Shown: one piece after another, positions 10,863 to 22,067 of the stretch
Position numbering within the stretch: position 1 is the stretch's first letter
Layout of the letters: each line of letters opens with the position of its first letter
Assembly (NCBI GenBank): GCA_027919835.1
Contig: JANVFP010000003.1
Coordinates: 868,001 to 932,000, forward strand
Reading direction: 5' to 3'
DNA length: 64,000 bases
Origin: Lentinula raphanica
Lineage: Eukaryota; Basidiomycota; Agaricomycetes; Agaricales; Omphalotaceae
Made by a program: the position numbers and the translations under genes
Notes under the pieces: model-generated
What the model was told of the DNA's origin: nothing
What the model saw: the letters and a program-made list of their open reading frames with translations, nothing else
The model's database searches: none

Positions 10863-11333
10863 TCAACGTCGTATAGTCGCGTCGGCACTTGTCTCTGCTG
10901 GTCCGTACATTACATCGATTGGCTGTTCATTGATGACATTCCACACCGATGCTTTGAACTGTCACCAGTAGGGAATCCATGTTGAGTATTAACCAAAGAA
11001 AAAGTAGAGAGATAAGCACGAACCAAGACCATCACCAATCCCATCTTCGTCTCCAACGACCTCAACCTCGACACCAACATCTGATCAGGTTCATTCATCA
11101 ATCTACGCGTTTTTGAAGTTACCTTGAAGATAGGATAAATCCAACATAAGTCACAGTAGCTGGATTGAGCACGAGAATATAGAATGAAGCGCGGATAATT
11201 GACTAACCAGCTTGACATTCTGGGCCAGTTTGGCGTATTCCCAAAGCACTTCGGCCTCTACAGGCGATAGACTGGCATGATTCGCGTAAGGATTCTCTTC
11301 GAAAATGTTTCCTGTGGGTGTAGAATCCGACAT
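10863..11333 (-). CDS. DAD3: DASH complex subunit DAD3
   Basis: Three exons: 11208-11333, 11024-11122 and 10863-10958, all phase 0, giving 107 codons (106 aa). Residues about 13-42 read NPYANHASLSPVEAEVLWEY followed by AKLAQNVK, the DAD3 signature. Exon 2 supplies EPDQMLVSRLRSLETKMGLV and exon 3 begins FKASVWNVI, matching the conserved C-terminus of the family. DAD3 is a small helical subunit of the DASH/Dam1 ring that couples kinetochores to spindle microtubules. The stop is TGA at 10863-10865, which adds about 15 residues beyond the usual end. The gene is convergent with ARPC1. Confidence 0.9.
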
Positions 11334-11604
11334 GCAAATGAACGATGTCGTTGATGATGGTGGCGAATGAGGGCGAATGGGACAGTTTCGGCGTCAATGC
11401 GTATAGCGCAGCGCTAATTTCTCGACAACCCCTAACGCCACTTTGCACTTGCCAATGCGGCTGGAATCAGTCTGAAATTTCCAAGATTATCGAGTCCTCG
11501 GATTTCGTGTGCTGATCTGATACTAGTAGACTCTACTCTACTCTACTCTGTATAATTTCTGAATAATACATACATAAATATCAACCCCGACAATCTAATG
11601 AGGT

Positions 11605-13337
11605 TCAATCTTCTACCAAGTCCTCCTCTGACTTGGTAAATATAGACTCCATGGAAAACGGTGGACCTGCGACTGGCCGTTGAAACGTCTCGTGGGCTGC
11701 ACCGTGGACTGCGCCATGGATCTGCGATGGAGATAAACACGATGATTGAATCAATGTTCTGGGCGAGAAACACCTAAGAAAAGGACTTACCTCCGTACGC
11801 ACGACAGAGACAGAACTTCGACTACGTCTGAGAGCTGACGGAGGATAGCGCGGTGTTACAGTGCTGCTCTGACCTGATACGTTCAAATTAGTACAGTGAT
11901 CAGTCAGCGGGCCTTCGAAAAGTTTCTCGGCGTAGTATGAGAGGAACGCACTGGAACCAAATCGTCGAGACCAAATGCTCCCTTTCCAGTGAATACCATA
12001 CTGATTTTCGGTGAAACCGTTGGACGACGAACGACGTTTCGCGCCGGGATCTTGGCGCCATCGGTGGAACAAGAGAAAGTTGAGGAGGATGGTGAGGGTG
12101 TACACGCGTCCGTTGCAGGCGAAGAACACTAGAAAGGCTACAACAGGGAGATATTGAGGATGGTACAGAGAATGGATTCTATCTTATACTGCTCACGTTC
12201 GACGGAAATGAAGGACAAGGTCGTCGTGACGATTGTGAAGCCAGCAGTGATAAAGCCACACGCGACAGTGTATGTCATGATCTTGCGAATGAGACTATAG
12301 AACGATTAGAAACTGATAAACGAAGAAGAGAACGGGCAAGAGACATACTGCTTCGTCGAACACGAAAATTGCACCAGATTAATACTTCTTAACTTGAACA
12401 CGAGATATAAGGCAATGAAGATATCTGTGATGGCGACCAACAGAGTTGCAACACTATCCTTAAATTGCTCGTTTCAGCAGTCGGAGGTAAGATCATCACA
12501 ACTCACATAGTCAAAGTAACTTCTTGATCCTGATCCTCATAAGGATCCCTCACTTTGAGAGCTATAGACATGGAAGCAATATTGCAAACCACCTGCACGG
12601 AACAACAGACAGAGAATTCTGTTAGGAATTGCGAGAGGCGTTGGTTTCAGAAGAACCAAGGATTACGCACAGGTACGAAGATGAGAACGGCCAGGATCGA
12701 GACCATCGTCTTCCTTCGCGTACTACGTTAAGCGCACGATATTGTTAGACGCGTGCAGCATTGAAAATTGGACAGAAGAGGGACACGCACATTGTCCAAA
12801 CACGATGGGTGAAGTATGATTGCTCGATAGCAGCTGAGATCATGGACATAACGTAGCCCAACAGGAAAGGTTCTGCGATGGCTCTCAATGGCTTCTGAGC
12901 TGCGAAAAATAGATATTAGATCCCGGTGATAATCATTGCGGTGAAATAAGATAGGGTATTCACGAGTCAACAGAGCCTGGCGCAAATGAGTAGGATTAAT
13001 GAAAGGCAAAGGCAGGCAATGATAACGAGAACGCACCACCCATGTATACTGACAAACGCAAATGGTACCAAGAGTGTCGATTAAGATTGCTACCGCCACC
13101 AAAATCTTGATTTTCTTCTGGGTCACTTTGCAGATAAAGTATGAACCGACGAGGAATTCGATCGAGTACAAGACCAGATTGATCCAGGCGCCTGCTAGTA
13201 AGGCACTGTACCATAGCAGGAGTTGAAGATGAAGAGAACGTTAGGACGAACCGGTGTATATTGAAACTATCTGAGGAAACTTACCCAGGAGACGCGACTA
13301 GCGGTGCATTCACGAGAACTTTGAAGATAATTGCCAT
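11605..13337 (-). CDS. seven-transmembrane protein, DUF6534-like, 378 aa
   Basis: Ten exons: 13285-13337, 13040-13205, 12964-12976, 12791-12899, 12671-12722, 12507-12592, 12349-12453, 12197-12294, 11791-12128 and 11605-11721. Phases close to 379 codons. Seven hydrophobic segments are visible, among them LLAGAWINLVLYSIEFLVGS, ILVAVAILIDTLGTICVC, FLLGYVMSMISAAIEQ, MVSILAVLIFVPVVCNIASM, VATLLVAITDIFIALYLVF, ACGFITAGFTIVTTTLSF and NGRVYTLTILLNFLLF. A cytosolic Ser/Arg-rich tail of about 120 residues follows. This layout matches the DUF6534 multi-pass proteins that are highly expanded in Agaricomycetes, of unknown function. Exon 3 is only 13 nt; without it the frame breaks. Assignment to the family is by topology and general resemblance, not by a single motif. 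Confidence 0.75.
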
Positions 13338-14434
13338 GAATTACCTTGACTTTCTCCTGCAGCTGCTATGGGCATGAAGCCTCAAAATCAGCCTTGCTTG
13401 GAAGAAGCTGGTTTATGTGAAGGAGCAGGACTCCAATCCACACGACCCTGGCTGACCCTGGTTGCGACTGTCATAAAGTTAGTCCCTCCCATCAAAAATT
13501 TCAATACCAGCCCCTAACTCGAGCGCCCGCCGCGGCGCTCAGCGCTCGGCCTCTAGCATTGGCAAGATAGGTATGTACATACCCCTTGGGTCTTGTGCAT
13601 TGTAGTAATATATTATACATGGCCAGCCTTTGCTAGACCACTGGTTGACATTGAATCTGAAAAAGTGTGAATTTCGAAACTGAAATCCACCCAAGGTGTG
13701 CATATTTCAGACCGACTCGACAGGCAAGTTGCATACAGTAACAGTATGTACAGAGTGGTATCCCCAGTCACAAGTAGTCTTCTAATCTCATGTCGCTATA
13801 CCTTCTCCAATCTTCGTCAAACCTGCAGGATGTTGGCGAGTGAATGTGGCGAACAGAAGAGGAACTTCGGTTTTAGTTTGCGAACTAGCAGGAGCTGGCT
13901 GCACCAAGTCCTCTAATATCTAACGAGTACATTCAAGTCAGGGAATATTGAAAGGGAGCTTGGTTTTGCATTCGAAAGCATGTCGAGCGAGTGTTTCTCC
14001 TGTAGTCGGTCATTGTGGACTCTCTGTGTGTGATCTGCTATAGGCATCGCGAGCAAAGCCTTCAAATAATGGATGGAAATTTTTCAAGTTTAAAGGAGTG
14101 CACCGTTTGCGAATCTGTTCTGGCCGGACATGAAGGCTGAAAGATCGGGCTGCTCAAGACATCTGTTGAACACGCCCATCTTATCACGATGACAAGTTCC
14201 ATATCGATCCATGGGAGCATAAGAAAGGGAAGTTGGGAGGATTGCTGTGGTTATTGAGGAAATCGACGTCGTGTAGCAAGTGTCATGATCTGGCGAGGTT
14301 GAAACTCCAGTGCCATTGTGATACAAAGTCGGAAGGTCCTCTGAAGCCCTCAGCTTTGGTGTATGCAATGCAGGAACGTAGATTTACCTTGTTGTGAGTC
14401 GGTGACATTGAGATTTGAGCTTAGTATCTAGAAG
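13338..14434. other. intergenic, no gene seen
   Basis: 1.1 kb upstream of the 7-TM gene and downstream of the small minus-strand orphan. It contains a short palindrome (GGTATGTACATACC, near 13571). The open frames at 13698-13916 and 14090-14368 show no coding features. Confidence 0.45.
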
Positions 14435-14678
14435 TTAGAACTTCAGCCCGAAGCCCGGATACCCAACTACAGCCAGCGACCTCCGGATCTCCTGATAGCG
14501 TTTGTTCTCCACTGATGGATTAGGAGAGAAAGGGACACCTCAACGCTCGTTCAAAGCCTCGAGAGATCTTTATACTGGTACTCACACGCACGAGCCTCCT
14601 TCTTGACTTGTTCCAAGTTCGATATATGTACAGTAGGAGCCTTCTTCAGAGGTGCCGCTTCGCCTTGGGAGTCAAAAC
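14435..14678 (-). CDS. 3' exons of an unrecognised small gene
   Basis: Two exons read clearly on the minus strand. 14586-14678 is followed by a canonical intron (GTGAGTACC donor, CCATCAG acceptor), then 14435-14511 ending in TAA. The joined product contains EAAPLKKAPTVHISNLEQVK, then KEARALENKRYQEIRRSLA, and ends VVGYPGFGLKF. It is a charged helix followed by a conserved-looking Gly/Pro tail, as in small mitochondrial or membrane-complex subunits. The splice joins frames that are otherwise closed, which argues for a real gene. I could not find a start: the frame needs a preceding exon ending in phase 1, and the upstream ATGs at about 14723, 14804 and 14870 do not give one. The gene is divergent from the YTH gene. 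Function unknown. Confidence 0.45.
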
Positions 14679-15011
14679 CTTAGTAGTCTGTACTGAATTG
14701 ATTATCGGCACCCACAGCCCCATGATGATGAGAGTGGCAATCTACGGTGTTATTGACGGCTTTTCCTTCACCTCTGGGTTTGGGAGTGGTTAATTATGAA
14801 GAGATCATCTTCTGAAATACCTTAGTGGTTCTGTGAATTCGCAAGTGAGATGGTAGAAAGAAAGAAACATCGATAAACGCTTGGCAGTGAAACGGATCAT
14901 ATCATATTGACAATAACAATAAATTATTTTCTCTCCACCTTCCATCATCTACCCCAAATCTACACCGTGTGTAGTGAGCGGTTTCTATCATAATCTCTCC
15001 TGACGACCTCG

Positions 15012-17664
15012 ATGTCGTCTCAGTCGTCGCAGAACATACCCCCTGCTAGTGATTCACCCCCAACTACAGGCGGCGTCAGACGACATCATACCATCTCAGC
15101 AGCCTCAAGAACAGCTCGTGCGAGTGCAAAAGAAACGATCTCCGAAGAAAATCAGAACCCAGAGCTCTGGAATGATGACGAAGTCGTTGGAGAAGATTGG
15201 GTTGGTGGTGTAGGTGCCGTCGGTGAAAAGAGTAGTCTTCATCGTCAAGCCTCGTTGCCTACCAAATATCATCGAGGTCTGCTTTGCCTCTCTCTGGGAT
15301 CCATCGTCTTCGATCTGAGCTTATGGTTGTCGTCTTTTCATTTCCAGCTTTCCAGAACTCTGGAACGAAATCAGGCAGCATGACGCCCAAGACGATGAAC
15401 AGTTTGACAGCGATCGCGGGCCACGAAGGCGACGAGGAAGAATGGGAAAAGGAAATTGGTGGATATGTTGTTCCCGAAGAGGAGGCGAGTCACTTTTGCC
15501 TATCGTTTGACTTCTAGACTTATTCTGTCTACACAGCATGCACCAGACCCAAATGAACCAGTTTATGGTCAATCTACACAAGATCCTTCTCCTCCGCCTG
15601 CAGCTTCAGGCGTCCGTCGCCATGTATCACTTACATACGGTGCCCAAGGCGCCGGCGTCAACCGACCCAAGGTAACTTCCCTCAAACGAGCAGGTACACT
15701 CCAGACTCCTCTCCCCCCGAACAATACGGTCGAGAACGTAGGAACGGGTGCGAGCGAAGAAGAATACGAATACACGTATACAAACGAAGATCCCGCTGCG
15801 TATGATACCTACGATACCTATGCTACCGGTGGTCCTACCAGTCCACTCGGACGCTCATCTCCATGGGGATCTACCGGTAGTAGCTCGGGGAGCGGTGGAG
15901 ATTGGCGTGCGCCGGGTGGTTTAGCTCAGGCTGGGAACAACGCGATTGATGATGTCCAGCGTGCGCTTTCTAGCATGGAGATTTCGGGATCCGGTGCTTC
16001 TGGATCCTTTGGCCAAAGTGCCCATCCACCTCGATTCAATCCGACCCATCCAGGTCCTACCCAGGCCCCTGGTATACGTGGAGGCAATGGCAACGGTAAT
16101 AATAAGCACGACTATGATGGTCGCAAGACGCCTACTTCGCAGGGTCAGTATAATTCGTCCGGAGGCAACGATACGCTCACCGGGCGTATCTCCAATCCGA
16201 ACCTCCAGTACGCGTACAACCAGCACCACAAAAACTCTAGCGGAGGAAGCGCGGGTAGTGTTGAGCGAATTCCTAACGTTCCACCGATCCCGTCGCAGTA
16301 CCTCCAGCAGAATCAGCAACAACAGCTTCAGAACAATCAGCAAACCCGACTTGGGGTTGCCACCTCGTTTGTTGGCGGGCAAAGTCAACAAGGGCAGAAC
16401 AGGGATCTCACTGGTCAGAATGCTCCTCAGGCATTCGAAGGACCGTTCGATGTGTCGTCGCTCATCGCGATCAAAGGATACAATCCTTCCACATTTGATA
16501 TCAGACCCGATTTCGTGAGCCTTATTTCTTCCTCTCATGATGGTCGGTTTGTCATCGAGGTCTTGTCAGGCTCGCTATTTCGTGATCAAATCATATACCG
16601 AAGATGATGTTCACAAGTCGCTCAAGTACGAGATTTGGAGTTCGACGGATCCTGGAAATAAGCGGCTAGACAAAGCCTTCAAAGACTGCAATGGGAGAGG
16701 GCCGATATATCTGTTTTTCAGTGTCAACGCTAGGTATATACAATCCACAAGTGTCTGAATACTCTGCTAACTTGCACGGTATAGTGGACATTTCTGTGGT
16801 ATGGCAGAAATGTTGACGCCTGTGCGTATACTATGACGACCAGTCCCCCCAACTTGTGACTAATGGCCTTACACAGGTTGACTATACCCAAAGCAGTACT
16901 GTTTGGGCTTCCGACAAATGGAAGGGTGTTTTCAAAGTGCGATGGATTTTCGTTCGCGATATACCCAACGTCAACCTGCGACATATCAAGCTCAAGTGAG
17001 ATATATAGACATCCTCCTTTTTGACCCTCTTTTGCTTATCATTTCCCCCAACTATCAGCAACACTCAAGAACGCAAGCCCGTTACTAATTCTCGAGACAC
17101 CCAAGAGCTGCTTCCTGACGCTGGTCAAGAAATGCTCAGGATCTTCCATACCCATCCCGCACGAACGTCGCTTTTGCAGGATTTCGGTTTCTATGAGGTT
17201 TGACTCCTTCCGGTTCAAAGTTATTCCTGTATTGACCATCAACCCCTTCTCAGCTTCAAGCCATGCAAAAACTACAAGCCCAATCCGGCCCTTCTTCCCC
17301 AATCAGCAACCCAGGAGGCTACGGCTCTCCTACACTGCAGAACATGTCCCCTCTGCAATCTGGACAGCAATCTCCTGTCCAGCAACAATCCAACTTTTTC
17401 GCGATGCAAGGCAATCCCAACGCGCTGGCCTATCAAATGCCTCAGATGACGCCGATGATGCAGATGCAGATGATGGGTATGAATATGGGTGGACTCGGAA
17501 TGGGGAGTATGGGGAATATGGGTAACATGGCGGGATCGCAGTTCCCGATGTCGCAGACGCAGGCTATGCATCAGAGCGTGATGAGGCATCCGAGTCCTGG
17601 GTCTGGTCCTGGTGGGCAACAGCAGCAGCAGCAAGGCGGAAACCAAGGGTTTATCAACTTTTGA
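15012..17664 (+). CDS. YTH-domain m6A reader protein, 749 aa
   Basis: Eight exons: 15012-15276, 15348-15484, 15537-16514, 16570-16733, 16785-16821, 16877-16995, 17059-17197 and 17254-17664; total 750 codons. Intron 2 (15485-15536) uses a GC donor (GAG|GCGAGT). Residues 1-440 are low complexity and disordered. The YTH domain spans about 445-600: [19 protein letters not shown], then GHFCGMAEM, then [18 protein letters not shown] and NVNLRHIKL. The aromatic cage Trp residues that hold N6-methyladenosine in YTHDF/YTHDC proteins are present (about W483, W537, W542). The C-terminus is Gln/Met/Gly-rich (residues 614-749), prion-like in composition. It is a cytoplasmic or nuclear reader of m6A mRNA, comparable to the YTHDF group and S. 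pombe Mmi1. Confidence 0.93.
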
Positions 17665-18246
17665 TAGCGTGATTTGGTGTCGGTGAAGAGGATCTATTAT
17701 CGACGAAGAGTCCATGAGACAGGTATTGTGTATCAAAACTGAAGTTTTTTTTTCTGTCCTCGACTTCTACTCATCTTTGTCACATTCTAAGAATTGTCCA
17801 ACCGTTGTTGACTACTATAATTTACTCTTTCTATCTCCATCCTATGCCATTCGACTCGCCATCATGAGCTACTGTGTTACTCTCACGCCTCCGATTACGA
17901 TTCCCCTATACATCATTTCTCCATCTCTCAACTCGCTTTCTGTCATCTTGATCTCTTATTTCTGTTCTTCATCTTTTGATTCGAGTACTGCTATCAAACA
18001 TTAACTGTCACCATGGACAATGTACTGTATCACCTTTGGACAGTGAATGGACGTGGACTTCCGCTTGTTCGCTATCTACACTGTACTTGTTCACCCACAA
18101 TTAGTTTTCTATTGACTAGCATACAAGTTCTCTCTCTATCTCTTATATTCTCAACAAATTGTACCTACTAGAAATACTCGAATACATAGTTGAGTGTTCG
18201 AAGTTCAGTATTCTCATTTGAGGGAGATGGGCGCTAAGCGCTCTGC
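17665..18246. other. intergenic, pyrimidine-rich
   Basis: Probable 3' UTR of the YTH gene and promoter of the tRNA-lysidine synthetase gene. CT-rich and T-rich tracts; no coding signal. Confidence 0.45.
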
Positions 18247-20173
18247 ATGACTCTCCTTGCTCGAGGAATTTCTCGAGATGATTTCATCAGAGCTTTTCGT
18301 CTTTGCAAACTTCCTATACCATGGCCCAACACCATAGGTGATCGCGCACATCTCTTCAATAACACATAGTTTCTAACAACTTCAACAAGCCGTTGGTAAC
18401 TCTGGAGGACCAGATTCAACTGGCTTATTATTTCTCATCCACCGCTACCTTTCCGAAAACTCGCATGTGCCAAATCTCCCGCGTCGTGTCGTGTCTTTAC
18501 ACGTAAATCATGGCTTGCAAGACGCGTCTGAGGAGATGGCCAAACGTTGCACACAATACGCGAGCTCTTTGGGTGTTGAGCATCACGTCTTGAAGATTCC
18601 TTGGTCAAAAGACGGCTTTACTGAGCTTCCTACCGAAGGACCTGTGGAACATGATGCTCGAATTGCGAGATACAGGGTCCTGTTTGACGGTATGACCAAG
18701 GCTAATGCAAGCGTTTTGGCACTAGGTCACCATGCAGACGACCAAGTGGAAACGTCTTTGATGAGGATTATGAAGGGATCTACGGAAGATGGAGCTGCGG
18801 GCATGAAGCATTGCAGAAGGTGGGGTATGAATTTTGGGCATCTTGGCGCAGGAAGTCCAATGAATTATGAAGGGATGAGGAGATGGATTATACGTCCCCT
18901 ATTGACTTTCCCAAAGGTGCGTAAGACAATGAGATGATGCTTCGTATATTCGTCGATGCTCACGTTGTCGAAGGACAGATTGCTGGCCACCTGCGAAGAA
19001 CACAAGCTCCCTTTTGTCCAAGATGTAACCAACTTTCAACCTGAACTCACTCTGCGGAATGCTCTACGACAATGGCTTGCTAACGATGGCAAACAAAGCA
19101 AGGCAAGGGGACAATGTGAATTATCTTGTCATTGCTGACTTTAAGTTCTAGTCCGATGAACACCTTCTCAATGTGTCCATTCTCCGAGAGAAACTCACAA
19201 GACTTGGCATTGGCATCGACCCATCAGGCGGAAGAAGTCAGATTCGTTCTGCGGTCAATGCATTAGCTCTTCAAGCCGATGACATCGACCACAAAGGTGT
19301 TGTAATCACATCCTCATGAAGCTAACCCGCATCTTGAACTGTTCTTCTTAAGTGGATTTCATTCTATCTCGCAACGCTTTACGATCACCTCCAAGCACCT
19401 ATCTCATCACCCACCGGAGCCTGGCAACAATCGAAGGCCCCAAAGTCCAAAGGTCTATCGTCTTACGCATCCTTCGCTACGCCTCGTTCCATCCCTGGGG
19501 CTCTCTCTCCGCACAAGTCAACCGTCGTTCCCACAGTCTCACTCAAATCGTAGACAAACTATGGAGCGGAAACCCCTTCGAAGCACAGATCCGACCATTC
19601 TGTGCAGGCGGAGGTGTTTCCTGGACACCTGTCGCCGTCTTCGGGGACAAGTTCAGATTCGTCGACAAACACTCGAACGGGAATGTCGATATTAATCATA
19701 CAGAGAGTTTTGGCTGGCTCGCTTCTCGTCAGAATCCTCCTAGTCACGTAGCCATGACTGAGCGCGGTTTTGAAAATCCACTCAGGGTAGACATTACGCC
19801 CAGGATCGTTGAGAAGCTTGATGCTGGGGAGATTGCACCGCTCGAGATACTCTACGATAATCGTTTCCTCGTCACCTTGGACCTCACAACTATATCTTCC
19901 GATATCGTGAAGCGCATACGAGACGGGTCTAGTCAGATCTGGTTGTTACCCTGGACAAGATGGTTCTGGCCAAAGGTAGTGCTAAAAAGTCAAGGCGAGG
20001 ACGATGTCGTTCTTCATTCAGCAGCTCGTTCGCCGGAACACTTGCTCCTTTTCAATCACCTCGATCTTAGTGAAATCAAAGATTGGCAAAAAATCTATTG
20101 GAGACCGTATGAACACGAAATCGTTTCTCCATGGATCAAAGTTGAGTTTTCAAGACCATTGACTATATTGTGA
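18247..20173 (+). CDS. tilS: tRNA(Ile)-lysidine synthetase (TilS-like), 570 aa
   Basis: Five exons: 18247-18337, 18390-18916, 18974-19102, 19152-19296 and 19353-20173; 571 codons. Intron 3 (19103-19151) appears to use a GC donor (AAG|GCAAGG). The start reads MTLLARGISRDDFIRAFRLC. The N-type ATP-pyrophosphatase loop SGGPDS is at residues 35-40, followed by VVSLHVNHGLQDASEE and LALGHHADDQVETSLMRIMK with the family's GHHADDQ motif. EEHKLPFVQDVTN and LRNALR further support TilS. The enzyme converts the C34 wobble base of tRNA-Ile(CAU) to lysidine using ATP and lysine. In fungi the expected target is the mitochondrial tRNA, though no clear targeting peptide is visible here. The 240-residue C-terminal part is fungal-specific. 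Confidence 0.92.
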
Positions 20174-20206
20174 TGATAACCCACTGTGTACATTGTACGT
20201 CGCTCG

Positions 20207-21562
20207 TCAGAGTTTACTTCGTCCTCGCTGATCCTCCGTTGATCCCAGGAATGTCTCCACAACGTCAACCCATACTTCTATGTCGAAGTATTCCCACCAA
20301 TGATGCCCGAACGCGAGGCTTGGGACCTGGCCTGGTCGAGGACCGGTTTGGATGAAGGAGGCTTGAGGGAGAACGCGTAGAAGTTTAGCTGCGCTGGAGA
20401 AGGGTACGACTGCGTCTCGTTCTCCGTGAATGACCAGGAATCGAGTAGATTTGGGTATTTGTTCATACCCTTGAAGATTCATGCGAACTGTCTGTGGAAG
20501 TATTTAGTTAGAGAGTTTTGGTTTGATTGATTGCACTTACCGCCCGACTTTGTTTTACTGTGTGTTCCGATGTTCATGAGACGGTGATGTCCACGCACAG
20601 GTTGTAAGCTCACTCACTGATGGTATGGAGAGGCCTAGTAGTGGGTACACATCAATTCTCTTACTCTCTCACAGAAGTAAACAATCAAGCCCTCTTACCT
20701 TCCAACAATCTGACGATCCAGCCACCAGTTGAATCTACTTTGTGTTCTGGGATCCGACAACCATTCTGGATCGAAGCTCCTCTCAAGGTTCGGCCTCGCG
20801 CGAGCTTTCTTCTCTTCATTCGTCAACGACCTCGTTATGGGTGTCCTATCCAGTTTCAACCCGTAGCCTTTCTCCTCCCACATAGCGTGGAAAGTACCGG
20901 TCAAAAGCACATGGGTAATCTTGAACGGCAGGACTACTGGATTAGAAGGAATATATGGGAGGAGTAGAAGCTGCTGTGCCACGGTTCCTATGTAGCACGG
21001 ATGGAATGAGCTTCAAATAGAACAAGGACTATACTGTGTATGTGAGAAACTTCGAAACTGACCACCCATTGAAAAGCCACAGAGGGCTAGTTCTTCGAAC
21101 TTTAAGAATTGGAGGAGGAAAAGCAAGTCGCGAGCCATAAGCTCGATGGTAATATCATCGTCTTTGGATGCTGTCGAGTACGATGAGTCCCCGATTCCCC
21201 TGTAGCCAGAAATACGATATAAGTCTGATCACTACCACTGCTCATTTGAAGGAGTGACAGAGGTTCAAAAGGCTATTGCTCCTGAAAGGATTCGAAGGCT
21301 GGCAACATACCGGTGGTCAAAGATCAACACTTCAAGTTGAGGTTATGAATGCCAATCAGTTATTGCAAAGGGGTGATGATAGGCTATTAACGTGTGACTT
21401 ACCTGGGCGTTTCAACGATATAGGCCGGGCAAGACGCTGCCAGTCTTCTCTCGTAGAGCTCACTCCACCAATGAGAACGATTGGTTTAGAATGACCCAGC
21501 CATTCGGATCCGAGTAGTTCATAGGCGATACTGGCACCATCTGGGAGCACGAATTGCGACAT
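20207..21562 (-). CDS. alpha/beta-hydrolase, 300 aa
   Basis: Six exons: 21403-21562, 21311-21329 (19 nt), 21063-21199, 20699-20987, 20541-20557 (17 nt) and 20207-20487; 301 codons. The protein opens MSQFVLPDGASIAYELLG with PIVLIGGVSSTREDWQ. It then shows the strand VLIFDHRGIGDSS, the nucleophile elbow GFSMGG (Ser103), the acid turn VIHGERDAVVPF (Asp232), and GHHWW (His269/270). Together these form a complete Ser-Asp-His triad of the alpha/beta-hydrolase fold. The true start is the ATG at 21562; the frame further upstream has no ATG. The two tiny exons are forced by phase: without them the flanking frames do not join. It is a soluble esterase/lipase-type enzyme; the substrate cannot be told. 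It is convergent with the TilS gene, with ends 33 bp apart. Confidence 0.88.
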
Positions 21563-22067
21563 TTGCGTGGATGTGTGGCTCTTCACTTGATGCTAGGAGT
21601 TAGCTTTTGTTGCCAGCTGGTAAATGATATATGTCAAGAGATAAGTTGAGGCTTGGCTGTAGACGAGGATAGAGGTGCAAGTGAACAGAGGTTATATCAT
21701 TGATGAGGGTTTGGCTGGGCCCTTGGCCCCGCGCGGGTGGGCAACACCACGCAGCAGGGTATAAGCGCCAGAGCGTCAAACTCACCAGGTGAGCGTTGTA
21801 TAATCAGGGTGGGATGGGAGGGTGGCCAGACTTAAAGAGAAGTGTATGCGTTCTGAACGATGAGAGACGGAAGTAGAAGCTTAGGCGCTTAAACAAGAGG
21901 ACATCGCCTTGGTTATCTTATCTCGGAATATTGAGATCATATGATCGCGGTAGCGCAGGCGCCTACTACTTATTCACAACGAGTTTACTCTTTTTTTGTG
22001 AACTACAGCGGCCAGCCAGGCTAGCCTACTACTAGCACTCTATATTACTTCGATATCAACCATCACC
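21563..22067. other. divergent intergenic region
   Basis: 505 bp between the hydrolase start (minus) and the F-box-like gene start (plus). No gene seen; it should contain both promoters. Confidence 0.45.

Noticed and set aside
15921..16538. 205-codon minus-strand frame opposite the YTH gene
   Set aside because: Low-complexity shadow of the YTH gene's disordered region; the sense strand carries the YTH exons.
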